Assembly (NCBI GenBank): GCA_025929425.1 | Contig: JAICME010000005.1 | Span: 1-47,384, forward strand | Length of the DNA stretch: 47,384 bases | Direction of reading: 5' to 3' | Source of the DNA: Thermoleophilia bacterium | GTDB lineage: Bacteria; Actinomycetota; Thermoleophilia; Gaiellales; Gaiellaceae | In this document: positions 25,916 to 33,914 of the stretch, piece by piece | How the letters are laid out: every line of letters starts with the position of its first letter | How positions within the stretch are numbered: position 1 is the stretch's first letter | Position numbers and translations under genes: made by a program | The notes under the pieces: generated by a model | The model's database searches: none | The model's input: the letters and a program-made list of their open reading frames with translations, nothing else | What the model was told of the DNA's origin: nothing

Positions 25916-28085
25916 GCCGTTCCTTCTCCTTCGCCGCCTCGAGCGCCCGGAGCATCTCCTCGCGCGAGATCGGCAGCTCGTGCACCTCGGCGCCGGTGGC
26001 GTCGCGGATCGCATTTGCGATCGCGGCAGCGATCGGCACGATCGGCGGCTCGCCAAGTCCCTTCGAGCCGAGATTCGTCAGGTGCTCGTCCGGCTTGTCG
26101 ACGAACTCGCACACGATCTCGGGCACGTCCGCGATGGTCGGCATCCGGTACGCGTCGAGCGACGTCGTGAGGACCCGGCCGGTCTCGGGATCGAGGAGCC
26201 GCTCCTCGGAGAGCGTGTGGCCGATCCCCTGGATCACTCCGCCCTCGACCTGGCTCGAGGCGCCGAGCGGGTTGATGATGCGCCCGACATCGTGGATCGC
26301 CGCGACGCGCTCGACGCGCACCTCGCCGGTCTCGACGTCGACCGCCACCTCGACCACGTGGACGCCGAACGTGAGGACGCTCATCCCCGTCGGATTCGGG
26401 CCGCGCGCGCCCTTGCCCAGGATCTGCGCCTCCTCGAGCAGGCCCACGACCTCCTCGACCGGAGTGTTCTTCGGCAGGCCTCGCTGCTCGGCGATGTCCT
26501 CGATCTGCTCCCGCGCGTCGGCCGCCGCCGCGCGCACCGCCGGTCCCATCGACGGCGTCGTCGACGAGCCGGCCGAGATCGATGCGTACGGCCCGCGCGC
26601 CGAGTCGCCGAGCACGACGTCGACCTTCTCGAGCGGCACGCGGAGCTCCTCGGCCGCGATCTGCGCCATCGCGGTGCGCGTGCCGGTGCCGATGTCCTGC
26701 ATCGCGGTGATCACCGTCGCGCGACCGTCGGAGCCGAGCCTCACCCAGGCATAGGAGGGAGGACCGCCGCCGCCGTACCAGATCTGGCTCGCCATCCCGA
26801 CGCCGCGCTTCCAGACCGCGTCCGAGCGCGCGCGCACCTCGTGGCGTCGCTCCCAGTGCGGCTCGGCGAGCCGGTAGCACTCCTCGAGATTCTTCGACGA
26901 GTACGGCGTGCCCTCGTTCGACTCCGCGTAGTTCGACCGCCGCAACTCGAGCGGGTCGATCTCGAGCCGCGCCGCCAGATCCTCGATCAGGCACTCGAGC
27001 CCGAACGTCCCCTCGGCGAAGCCGGGGGCGCGGAACGCCTTCATCGGCGGCGCGTTGAGCTTCGCGGCGTGGGTCACCGTGCGGACGTTGTCGCAGGCGT
27101 AGAGCGCGCGCATGGGGCCTTCCGTGGGAGAGCTCCAGCCCGACCAGCCGACCGAGTTGAAGAACTCGCCCTCGAGCGCGAGGATCGTGCCGTCGCTCCG
27201 GGCGGCGGCCCGAAGCCGCTGGATCGTGGAGTTCCGGTTGCCGGCCGAGGTGTGCTCTTCGTGCCGCGTGAGCGCGCACCGCACCGGGCGTCCAGTCCGC
27301 CTGGCCAGCTCGGCCGCGGCGAACGTGTACTCGTCGGGGCTGTTCTTCGCACCGAAGCCGCCACCCATGAACTCGCACACGACGCGCACCTTGTCCTCCG
27401 GCATCCCGAGTGTCTCGGCGACCTCCTGCCGAATGCCCCAGATGTACTGCGTCGAGATGTAGACGTGGAGCGTGTCGCCCTGCCACTCGCAGATCGCCTG
27501 GTGGGTCTCGAGCGAGTTGTGGAGGACGGTCTGCGTACGGTACGTCCCCTCGACGATCACGTCGGCCTCGGCGAACGCACGGTCGACGTCGCCGCGCTCC
27601 GAGCGGCGGGCTTCGCCCGTGACGAGGCCGCGGCGGACGGCGTCTTCCGGATCGAGCACGACCTCGAGCTCCTCCCACTCGACGTCGACCGCCTCGACTG
27701 CGGCTCGCGCCTGCGCGAACGTGTCGGCCGCCACGGCGGCGACGGGAGCTCCGGCCCAGCCCGCCTCCTCCTCGAGCCCGTTTGCCTCACCCGGCCCGAT
27801 CGCCGCCCGTACACCCGGGAGCGCGAGCGCCGGCGCGAGGTCGATCCGCTGCACGCGTGCGTGGGCATGCGGCGAGCGAAGCACCGCTGCGTGCAGCATG
27901 CCCGGCAGCTTGATGTCGGCCGTGTACCGAGCCTCGCCGCGAACGCGGAGCGATCCGTCCTGCCGAGGCGCGTCCCGGCCGACTACCGAGAGCGGTCCCT
28001 CGGGCCACTGCTCGAGCGGATCCTCCTCGACGACGATCCACACTTCCTCGAAGCGCCCCTCGACTTCCTTCTCGGTGCGGATCAA
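25893..28085 (-). CDS. Molybdenum hydroxylase large (Mo-MCD) subunit
   Basis: 730-aa catalytic subunit of a xanthine dehydrogenase/aldehyde oxidase family enzyme. Seen: DGSLRVRGEARYTADIKLPGMLHAAVLRSPHAHARV (N-terminal a/b hammerhead), LETHQAICEW, MGGGFGAKNSPDEYTFAAAEL (cofactor loop), KAFRAPGFAEGTFGLECLIEDLAARL, QDIGTGTRTAMAQIAAEEL, and the catalytic Glu box GLGEPPIVPIAAAIANAIRDATG. It lacks the AYRCSFR loop of form I CO dehydrogenase, so aerobic CO oxidation is unlikely; the substrate is unknown. TTG at 28085 overlaps the small-subunit stop as TTGA, which fixes the start and implies coupled translation. Confidence 0.92.
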   Translation of the reverse strand: MIRTEKEVEGRFEEVWIVVEEDPLEQWPEGPLSVVGRDAPRQDGSLRVRGEARYTADIKLPGMLHAAVLRSPHAHARVQRIDLAPALALPGVRAAIGPGEANGLEEEAGWAGAPVAAVAADTFAQARAAVEAVDVEWEELEVVLDPEDAVRRGLVTGEARRSERGDVDRAFAEADVIVEGTYRTQTVLHNSLETHQAICEWQGDTLHVYISTQYIWGIRQEVAETLGMPEDKVRVVCEFMGGGFGAKNSPDEYTFAAAELARRTGRPVRCALTRHEEHTSAGNRNSTIQRLRAAARSDGTILALEGEFFNSVGWSGWSSPTEGPMRALYACDNVRTVTHAAKLNAPPMKAFRAPGFAEGTFGLECLIEDLAARLEIDPLELRRSNYAESNEGTPYSSKNLEECYRLAEPHWERRHEVRARSDAVWKRGVGMASQIWYGGGGPPSYAWVRLGSDGRATVITAMQDIGTGTRTAMAQIAAEELRVPLEKVDVVLGDSARGPYASISAGSSTTPSMGPAVRAAAADAREQIEDIAEQRGLPKNTPVEEVVGLLEEAQILGKGARGPNPTGMSVLTFGVHVVEVAVDVETGEVRVERVAAIHDVGRIINPLGASSQVEGGVIQGIGHTLSEERLLDPETGRVLTTSLDAYRMPTIADVPEIVCEFVDKPDEHLTNLGSKGLGEPPIVPIAAAIANAIRDATGAEVHELPISREEMLRALEAAKEKERRGAPAAV

Positions 28086-28522
28086 TCTTGCCAACTGAGA
28101 ATCGCCTCCTCGATCTTCGGATACGTGCCGCAGCGGCAGATGTTGCCGGCCATCGCGTGACGGATCTCTTCGCGCGTCGGCTCGGGGTTTGCCGCCACGA
28201 GCGCCGCCGCGGACACGACCTGTCCGGGCGTGCAGAAGCCGCACTGGACGGCGTCCGCGCGGACGAACGCGTCGACGAGCGGGTGCTCGCGGAGTCCCTC
28301 GATCGTCGTCACCTCGCCCTCGACCGTGTGCGCGAGCATGATGCACGAGAGCCGAGGCACGCCGTCGATCTGGACGGTGCACGCGCCGCAATGGCCCTCG
28401 TTGCACGCGATCTTCGTCCCGGTCAGGCCGAGCTCCTCGCGCAGGACGTGGGCGAGGCTCGCCCCGACGGGAACGTCGATGACGTGCTCGCCGCCGTTCA
28501 CGGTCAGGCGCACTTCGCTCAT
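28082..28522 (-). CDS. Molybdenum hydroxylase 2Fe-2S subunit
   Basis: 146-aa small subunit with two [2Fe-2S] clusters. Plant-ferredoxin-type motif CNEGHCGACTVQIDGVPRLSC near residues 40-60; C-terminal helical cluster QCGFCTPGQVV ... ICRCGTYPKI. Length and order match CoxS/XdhC-type subunits. ATG at 28522 overlaps the amidohydrolase stop by 4 nt; the stop overlaps the large subunit start. It transfers electrons from the Mo centre to the FAD subunit. Confidence 0.95.
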   Translation of the reverse strand: MSEVRLTVNGGEHVIDVPVGASLAHVLREELGLTGTKIACNEGHCGACTVQIDGVPRLSCIMLAHTVEGEVTTIEGLREHPLVDAFVRADAVQCGFCTPGQVVSAAALVAANPEPTREEIRHAMAGNICRCGTYPKIEEAILSWQD

Positions 28523-29667
28523 GAAGACGTCACTGCCACCGTGTCGGCGAGCTGAATCAAGCGGACCGCAGTGCGGGCGACCATCCGGCGCTCGTCGTCC
28601 TCTTCCTGCTCGGGCAGCGTCCGCCACAGGTCGCGCGCCGCCTCGAGCAGCTCGCGGATCTGCTCCAGCTCCTCGCTGTGCGACCCGTTCGGCTCCTCGG
28701 TCGCGTTGAGCGCGAGGCCGAGCGCGCCGAACGCGTCCGGCTGCCGGATGAAGAGGAGCGGCATAGCCATCGACAGGTACTGGTGGATGCGCGCCTGCGC
28801 GAGCGGCTGCTCGAGCACCTGCGGGCCGCGTGCACGCGAGGGCTCGAGCGGCTCCTCGCCCGCCGCGATCCGAGCTGCGTTGCCCGCGAACATCGCGCGC
28901 ATCTGCGTCTCGTCGAAGCCGGAGACCCGGGCGACGCGCATGGCCATGAGCAGGGAGCCGGGCCAGCCGCCGTACGGGTAATCCGAGGCGTAGAGGACCT
29001 GCTCCGGCGGAACCAGGCGCAACAAGCCGAGCAGGTCGATCGCACTCCACACCGAGCTGTCGAAGAACACGCCGCGCTTCCCGGAAAAGCGGTTGGCGAG
29101 ATTGGCGAGATCCGCGATCCCGGCGTGGGCGAGGATCAGCTGCACGCCGGGGTTCGAGTCGACGAGCCGCTCGAGGCCGGCGGCGATGGGCGGCAGGCCG
29201 CGTCCCGCGTGGACGAGGATCGGCACGCCGCGCTCGGCAGCGAGGGAGAAGACGGGCGCGAGGCGCTCGTCGTTGAGCAGGAACTTCTGGGCGCGCGGAT
29301 GGAGCTTGATGCCGCGCGCGCCGAGGTCGAGGCAGCGCGTCGCTTCCTCGATCGGCGCCTCGCCGAGGTCGAGTCGCACGAACGGGATGAGACGGCCAGC
29401 CGACTGCGCCGCGAAGGCCAGCGTCCGGTCGTTGCCCGCGCGAAAGCCCGGATGCCGGTCGGGCTCGTCCAGGCAGAACATGTTCGCCCGCGTGATCCCG
29501 TAGCGATCCATCCCGCCGAGAAGCTCTTCGGGCCGCCCGACCATCCCGTCGATGTCGGTGCCGAGATGGGTGTGGGCGTCGAAGACGTCGAGGTCGGACG
29601 GGAGAGCGGCCGAGACGCGCTCGTCCCACTCCGCGACGACCTGTCCGGCTCGCTCGAGTGCCTCCAC
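28519..29667 (-). CDS. Amidohydrolase (amidohydrolase 2 / PHP-like TIM barrel) family protein
   Basis: 382-aa metal-dependent hydrolase or decarboxylase. Seen: FDAHTHLG at residues 28-35 (HxH metal motif of the first strand), RGIKLHPRAQKF (strand-4 Lys and His), VPILVHAGRGLPP (metal His), LILAHAGIADLA (His), and VLYASDYPYGGWPGSL (final metal-binding Asp). All metal ligands of the family are present, so it should be active. It is the first gene of the Mo-hydroxylase operon (GTG at 29667). A ring-opening or hydrolysis step on the product or substrate of the hydroxylase is plausible but is inference. The C-terminal 90 residues form a helical, charged extension not seen in most members. Confidence 0.88.
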   Translation of the reverse strand: MEALERAGQVVAEWDERVSAALPSDLDVFDAHTHLGTDIDGMVGRPEELLGGMDRYGITRANMFCLDEPDRHPGFRAGNDRTLAFAAQSAGRLIPFVRLDLGEAPIEEATRCLDLGARGIKLHPRAQKFLLNDERLAPVFSLAAERGVPILVHAGRGLPPIAAGLERLVDSNPGVQLILAHAGIADLANLANRFSGKRGVFFDSSVWSAIDLLGLLRLVPPEQVLYASDYPYGGWPGSLLMAMRVARVSGFDETQMRAMFAGNAARIAAGEEPLEPSRARGPQVLEQPLAQARIHQYLSMAMPLLFIRQPDAFGALGLALNATEEPNGSHSEELEQIRELLEAARDLWRTLPEQEEDDERRMVARTAVRLIQLADTVAVTSS

Positions 29668-29776
29668 GTGTGGAATCTAGCCGTGCGCCGCCGGGGGACG
29701 CGTCACGCGCAACTTCGTGCCGATTCCGCAAAAGACACTGTCGGCCGCGCGTGGTTGGGGTTAGCAAGGAGCCGTC

Positions 29777-30853
29777 ATGTCGTCCCTGATCGGAGGCTCC
29801 ATGAAGCGCATCCACCTGCTCGTCCTGCTCTCGCTCCTCACTCTTCCTCTCGCGGCCGCGCCGGCAAGCGGCAGCGGTGCCGGCAGCGTCGTCGTCGGCC
29901 AGCTCTACGCGTCCGGCGGCAACAGCGGCGCCGCCTTTGCCGACGACTATGTCGAGCTCTTCAACCGCGGCTCCGCCGCCGTCGCGATCGACGGCTGGAC
30001 GTTGCAGTACGCCTCGGCGGCCGGCACGACGTGGCAGGAGACCGCGCTGACCGGCTCGATCCCGGCCGGCGGCGGCTACCTCGTGCAGCTCGCCTCCGGC
30101 GGAGCGAACGGGGCGGCTCTACCGGCGGCCGACGCCACGGGCACGTCGAACCTGGCCGCGGCCGGCGGCAAGGTCGCGATCGTGGACGACGCGACCGCGC
30201 TCTCGTGTGGCGCTGCCGCAGGAAGCTGCGCCGGCGGCGCGACGATCGAGGATCTGGTCGGCTACGGCACGGCGGCCGACTACGAGGGAACCGGCGCCGC
30301 GCCGGCGCCGAGCGCGACGACGGCGATCTCCCGCGCCGGAGGCGGGTGCACGGATACCGACGACAACGCCGCGGACTTCGCAACCGCGGCGCCGAATCCG
30401 CTCAACTCCTCGGCAACCCCGGCCACATGCTCGAGCTCCGGCGGCGGTGGCGGCCCCGGCGATGCGGATGTCAGTGTGGACGTCCAGCCCGAGCTCTCGA
30501 TTGCTCTCGACCACGCGACGCTGACCTTCCCGGCGGCGGTGCCGGGGACGACGCCCGCTCCGCTTCCGGAGGACGTCACGGTGACGAGCAACGATCCGAG
30601 TGGCTACACGCTCAGCGTCCACCGGACGGCGTTCGCGCCGCACGACCTGCCGCTCGGCATCGGCGTCGGGAGCGGCAGCCTCGCAGCGGTGCCGATCACG
30701 CCTGCGCCCGACCTGCTCCTCGCGACGACGAGCACCGCAAGTGCGGCGGCGGGTGACGTCTGGAACACGAGCGTCGGCTTCGTCTCGCCGCTTCCCGTGG
30801 TCCCTACCGGGCACTACACGGCGACGTTGACCTTCACGGCGATCGGCCGGTGA
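29777..30853 (+). CDS. Secreted lamin-tail-domain protein with C-terminal WxL-like beta domain
   Basis: 358 aa. N-terminal signal peptide (MKRIHLLVLLSLLTLPLAAAPASG, starting at the internal ATG 29801). Residues about 40-150 match a lamin-tail domain: VVVGQLYASGG...DDYVELFNRGSAAVAIDGWTLQYAS..GTTWQE (LTD signature EYVELxNxGxxxVDLxGWxL). A Gly/Ser linker follows, then a beta-rich domain with VTVTSNDPSGYTLSVHRTAF, resembling the conserved strands of WxL domains (GWTLxVS). Both 29777 and 29801 have GGAG-type ribosome sites; 29777 is used here. Upstream region 29668-29776 holds no other gene. Translated together with the DUF916-like gene next to it. Confidence 0.78.
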   Translation: MSSLIGGSMKRIHLLVLLSLLTLPLAAAPASGSGAGSVVVGQLYASGGNSGAAFADDYVELFNRGSAAVAIDGWTLQYASAAGTTWQETALTGSIPAGGGYLVQLASGGANGAALPAADATGTSNLAAAGGKVAIVDDATALSCGAAAGSCAGGATIEDLVGYGTAADYEGTGAAPAPSATTAISRAGGGCTDTDDNAADFATAAPNPLNSSATPATCSSSGGGGGPGDADVSVDVQPELSIALDHATLTFPAAVPGTTPAPLPEDVTVTSNDPSGYTLSVHRTAFAPHDLPLGIGVGSGSLAAVPITPAPDLLLATTSTASAAAGDVWNTSVGFVSPLPVVPTGHYTATLTFTAIGR

Positions 30854-31605
30854 AGCGCCTGCTCACGGCGGTGGTTCTCGTCGCGGCCGCGGCATCCATC
30901 TCGGGTGCCGCGGCCGGCGGCGGCATCGGGCTCAGCGCGAGCCCGCTTCGCGTGACGCTGCGGGGCGCGTCCGCCTCCGTCATCACCGTGCGAAACCCGG
31001 GGCGCCGCGCCTTGCGGGTCGACGTCTCGCGGGCGGGGTTCGCTCGCTCGCTGAGGGGGCGGCCGCGGGTCGAGCCCGGCCGCGAGGACGCCGTCTGGCT
31101 TCGACTTCGGCCACGACGCTTCCGTATCCCGCCGGGCGGAAAGGCGACGCTGCACGTCTCAGCCAGGCCCTCGCGGCGCGCAGCGCCGGGAGATCACCTT
31201 GCCTTGGCGCTTCTGACGACGCGACCCGTGGGCGTGCATCGAGTTCGCGTTCGAATGCGGGTCGGAGTCATCGTCGTCCTCCATGTCCGCGGCCGGCTCG
31301 TGCGCCGCCTCGAAGCGCGGTCGCTCAGCGTTCGCCGCGGAGCGTCCGCGCGCCTGCTCGAACTCCTGCTCGTCAACCGCGGCAACGTGACGGAGCGACT
31401 TGGCGGCGACCGCCTGCGGCTCGAGCTCGCCCGCAAAGGCAGGCTCTTCGCAACGCTGCGGCCGCGAAGGCGCGAGCTACTGCCGCACAGCGCCGGCATC
31501 GTCGAGTTCGCTTATCGCGGACGGGTGCGAGGGGATGTCGTCGCCCGCGTCGAGCTGCGGCCCGTCGTGCGTGGGCTGCGGCGCTCATTTCACGTGCGGT
31601 TCTGA
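30850..31605 (+). CDS. Secreted Ig-fold protein of the DUF916 (WxL-interacting) type, tentative
   Basis: 251-aa exported protein: signal peptide MKRLLTAVVLVAAAASISGAAAGG, then SASPLRVTLRGASASVITVRNPGRRALRVDVSRAGF, a beta-sandwich pattern of conserved P-x-R-hydrophobic strands as in periplasmic-chaperone/DUF916 domains, then APGDHLALALLTTRPVGVHRVRVRMRVGVIVVLHVRG and a second repeat unit. Very Arg-rich (strongly basic). GTG start overlapping the stop of the lamin-tail gene (GTGA). The pairing of a C-terminal WxL-like protein with a DUF916-like partner is typical of cell-surface clusters; the family call is inference from pattern, not a recognised Pfam match. Confidence 0.6.
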   Translation: MKRLLTAVVLVAAAASISGAAAGGGIGLSASPLRVTLRGASASVITVRNPGRRALRVDVSRAGFARSLRGRPRVEPGREDAVWLRLRPRRFRIPPGGKATLHVSARPSRRAAPGDHLALALLTTRPVGVHRVRVRMRVGVIVVLHVRGRLVRRLEARSLSVRRGASARLLELLLVNRGNVTERLGGDRLRLELARKGRLFATLRPRRRELLPHSAGIVEFAYRGRVRGDVVARVELRPVVRGLRRSFHVRF

Positions 31606-31620
31606 CCGATAGGGCGTCAT

Positions 31621-31782
31621 ATGGACCGGCGCGTCATGTGGCTCTTCGTCCTGGTCGGCTCGACCATCGGTGGGCTTGTGCCGGAGGCGTGGGGCGGCAG
31701 CGCTTTCGGCCTCGCCTCCCTCGCCCTCGGCTGCCTCGGCGGCCTTGCGGGGATCTGGGCTGCCTTCCGGCTCACGGGCTAG
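31621..31782 (+). CDS. Small two-helix membrane protein (too short for the ORF track)
   Basis: 53-aa protein MDRRVMWLFVLVGSTIGGLV..., two hydrophobic segments (about 6-22 and 29-48) with few charges, ending FRLTG. ATG at 31621 is 16 nt after the DUF916-like stop, so it is probably in that operon. Its stop overlaps the convergent end of the truncated selenoprotein fragment by 4 nt. No function recognised. High GC in the third position and helix-like composition support coding. Confidence 0.6.
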   Translation: MDRRVMWLFVLVGSTIGGLVPEAWGGSAFGLASLALGCLGGLAGIWAAFRLTG

Positions 31783-31985
31783 CTGCTCAGGATCCGGCGC
31801 AGGAACTCCGGCTCGGGCACCGAGCCGTCCCCGCGGGGCTCGCCGTCGACCACGACGCGCGGCACCGCCCAGACCTGCATCTCCTGCGACAGCTGCGGGA
31901 ACTCGTTCGCCTCGATCGCCGTCGCCGAGACGCGCTCCGAGGCGAAGGCACATCGATACGCCAGCAGCACGACTGGCTTCGTTAC
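31779..31985 (-). pseudogene. Truncated PDO/glutaredoxin-like selenoprotein fragment (C-terminal part)
   Basis: Fragment homologous to the C-terminal 68 residues of the selenoprotein at 33266: VVLLAYRCAFASERVSATAIEANEFPQLSQEM..WAVPR.VVDGEPR.DG.VPEPEFLRRILSS. About 80-85% identical in DNA as judged by eye. The homology stops exactly where the U-x-x-C active site begins; no catalytic Cys or Sec remains, and the upstream reading MRALVTK is unrelated. It is therefore a broken copy. It overlaps the stop of the small membrane gene in the same way the full copy abuts the gene at 32363 (both share CTAGCT at the boundary). Confidence 0.75.
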
Positions 31986-32045
31986 CAACGCGCGCAAATA
32001 GCGAACTTTTCCGCATTAAGCGTCCAAGGCGATAATCACGGGACG

Positions 32046-32318
32046 ATGTTGATTGGAGTCCTTTCGTCGATGAGGGTTCCGTCCGGAGCGGAAACGGAGC
32101 AGCGCCAGTTCGCCAAGCCTGTCCGCGTCATCTTGCGACTCAAACACTCGCTACCGGAGGGCGCGGTGATCCACGCCGTCCTGCCCGACACGCTCCTGGA
32201 GTTCGAGGAGACGCTGGCGCGCGGCGAGCTCGACTGCTGCAGAGCTGCCCTGACGGAGAACGCCGTCTTGCGAGAGACGGATCGCTCGAGGGAGCCAGTG
32301 CCCCGAAGCGGCACCTGA
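32046..32318 (+). CDS. Hypothetical ORF, doubtful
   Basis: 90 codons from ATG 32046 to TGA 32318. The C-terminal half has coding-like high third-position GC (DTLLEFEETLARGELDCCRAALTENAVLRETDR); the N-terminal half is more AT-rich and not coding-like. No family recognised. It lies in the 31998-32362 stretch between the broken selenoprotein fragment and the SSI-like gene, which otherwise shows no gene. It may be a remnant of the inserted segment. Confidence 0.3.
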   Translation: MLIGVLSSMRVPSGAETEQRQFAKPVRVILRLKHSLPEGAVIHAVLPDTLLEFEETLARGELDCCRAALTENAVLRETDRSREPVPRSGT

Positions 32319-32362
32319 GCGACGGCTTGACCGCAAGCCTTGGTGCTAGCGATAATGGTGCT

Positions 32363-33265
32363 ATGGCTGTGCGTGTTGCGCGTTTGCCCTTTTCGCTCGA
32401 GCCTCTGATGGCGGAGGCGAAGCGGCGGGCGAGACTGCGGCGGCTGCTCGTGGCGCTGATCGTGGTTGTTGTTGCTGCGGCCGCCGCGGTGCTCACGGTT
32501 GAGCTGCGAGGTCGGGGGTCGGTACCTCCGATACCGGCAAACCTCACCGTGCTCGTTGTGAGTGAGGGCTTTCGCGGCCACAGCACACTGCCCCTGCTCC
32601 GGGGGATCGGCGGGCGCGCACTCTTCCATCTCAAGTGCGATCCGGCCAGCGGCAACGTGGCGGACCCCGCCAAGGCCTGTGAGGCGATCGCTGCGCAGCC
32701 CAGCCTCGTCACGAATCCGAAGCCCTACTCCGCCAGCGGCCCACTCGCTGGGCCGCCCATGCAAGTCTGTCATCGGCATCCTGCGAAGCTCTGCCCGGCA
32801 AACGGCCCCGACTACTTCAAAATCACGGGCAGCGTGAACGGGAAGCCCGTCCACTTCGCCGGTGGGGGGATCTTCGCGACGGACGTGGCGCTAGTCGAGA
32901 AGCTCGGCCTCGCCGGACGGTACGGAAAGCCCGTTGTTCGTCTCGAATCGCGACGCCACGACTTCGTCGCGATGAACCACACCCGTGTGTTCGCGCCCGG
33001 GGTGCTGCGGCCAGGCGACCTCGTCACCTGCCGTGCCACCCATAGCTACGAAGGCTTCCCGCTGGAGATGAGCGTCCCCGTCCATCGGGGGAACGCGTCG
33101 GAGGAGTCGTCCGCCATGGCGGGTCTGATGGCGATCAGAATCCGAGCCGACGGCACAGTCCTCGCCTCCTGCTTCCCGCGCGACCGCCTGCCGCTCGACG
33201 AACGAGGCCGGACCACCTACCCGAAGAACTGGCCGCCGAAGAGTCTCCGATCCCGAGGCCCCTAG
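32363..33265 (+). CDS. Membrane-anchored protein with a subtilisin-inhibitor-like (SSI) domain, tentative
   Basis: 300 aa. One N-terminal anchor helix (RRLLVALIVVVVAAAAAVLTVEL, residues 27-49) after a basic stretch. The outside part contains ALFHLKCDPASGNVADPAKACEAIAAQPSLV and VCHRHPAKLCPANGPDYFKITGSVNGKPVHF, which fits the SSI family layout (LxCxPxGGxHPxPxxACxxL ... Cxxxxxpxxvxxxgxwxgxxv). The remainder (about 150-300) has further Cys but no recognised fold. ATG at 32363. It sits inside the duplication of the selenoprotein 3' end, convergent with and touching the selenoprotein stop, so it may have arrived with the rearrangement. Confidence 0.6.
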   Translation: MAVRVARLPFSLEPLMAEAKRRARLRRLLVALIVVVVAAAAAVLTVELRGRGSVPPIPANLTVLVVSEGFRGHSTLPLLRGIGGRALFHLKCDPASGNVADPAKACEAIAAQPSLVTNPKPYSASGPLAGPPMQVCHRHPAKLCPANGPDYFKITGSVNGKPVHFAGGGIFATDVALVEKLGLAGRYGKPVVRLESRRHDFVAMNHTRVFAPGVLRPGDLVTCRATHSYEGFPLEMSVPVHRGNASEESSAMAGLMAIRIRADGTVLASCFPRDRLPLDERGRTTYPKNWPPKSLRSRGP

Positions 33266-33910
33266 CTAGGCCGGGAGCGCAAGGATCCGCCGGAGGAACT
33301 CGGCCTCCGGGACAGCACCGTCCCGGCGCGGCTCACCGTCGACGACGATCCGCGGCACCGCCCACACGCCCATCTCCTGGGACAGCTGCGGGAACTCGTT
33401 CGCCTCGATGGCGGTCGCGGTCACCCGCTCCGAGGCGAGGGCGCATCTGTACGCCAGCAGCACGGCCGGCGGGCAGTGCGGTCAGGTCGGAGTGACGAAC
33501 ACGTCGAGCGTGAGGTCTCGGTCGAGCGTTTCGAGCGCAGCGAGCGACTCCGCCCGCAGCGACGGCGTGTCGCGTCCGGCTTCGAGGATCGCGCCGATGA
33601 GCGAGCTGAGCTCGTAGCCCCACGGCAGTCCGTCGTACCGCACCCCGACGTCCCGACCCTCGGGCCGGATGGAGACGGCAGGGAAGCGCGGGAAGCCGTC
33701 CGGCTCCTGCTCCACCCGGTAGGCCACGTTCTCGCCCAGCTCGGCGAGCCCCTCGCAGACCCGCTCCATCTCGGCGCCGAAGTCGATGTCCTGCGCACCC
33801 GCCAGCGGAGTCTCCTCCGGCCCCACCGCCACGAGCAGCTCTACGGGCCGCTCGAGCTCGGCGAACCATCCTCGGACCTTCGTCTCCTCTTCGGCGCGCA
33901 GGAGCGCCAT
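33266..33910 (-). CDS. Selenoprotein, two-domain PDO/glutaredoxin-like (UxxC, in-frame UGA)
   Basis: 214 aa if UGA at 33482-33484 is Sec143. The track shows two ORFs (33482..33910 and 33266..33463) that share one frame. N-terminal thioredoxin-like domain without CxxC: ELERPVELLVAVGPEET...RYDGLPWGYELSSLIGAIL (the GLPxGYE box of the PDO family). C-terminal domain: LDVFVTPT-U-PHCPPAVLLAYRCALASERVTATAIEANEFPQLSQEMGVWAVPRIVVDG, where relatives have TPTCPYCP. The Sec-x-x-Cys pair is at the catalytic helix N-terminus and the cis-Pro loop (AVPRIV) is intact. Protein disulfide/thiol oxidoreductase role by family. ATG at 33910 is 4 nt after the propeller-Trx gene: one operon. The stop is directly adjacent to the convergent gene at 32363. 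Confidence 0.9.
33452..33484 (-). promoter_or_regulatory. Sec codon UGA and SECIS-like hairpin in the PDO selenoprotein
   Basis: On the minus strand the UGA (33484-33482) is followed at nt 11-30 by CGCCGGC-CGTGCT-GCTGGCG, a 7-bp stem (one G-U pair) with a six-base loop whose GU is at nt 19-20. This is the same position as the SelB contact in the fdhF SECIS. The hairpin lies inside the coding frame, as bacterial SECIS elements do. Confidence 0.65.
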
Positions 33911-33914
33911 CGGC

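Noticed and set aside
25893-28085. Form I aerobic CO dehydrogenase (CoxL)
   Set aside because: The AYRCSFR active-site loop is absent; the corresponding box reads KAFRAPGF, as in xanthine-dehydrogenase/aldehyde-oxidase-type enzymes.
31640-32318. The 226-aa ORF 31638..32318 as one gene
   Set aside because: Its first part is antisense to the selenoprotein fragment and overlaps the real small membrane gene in another frame; only the last 90 codons have any coding-like composition.
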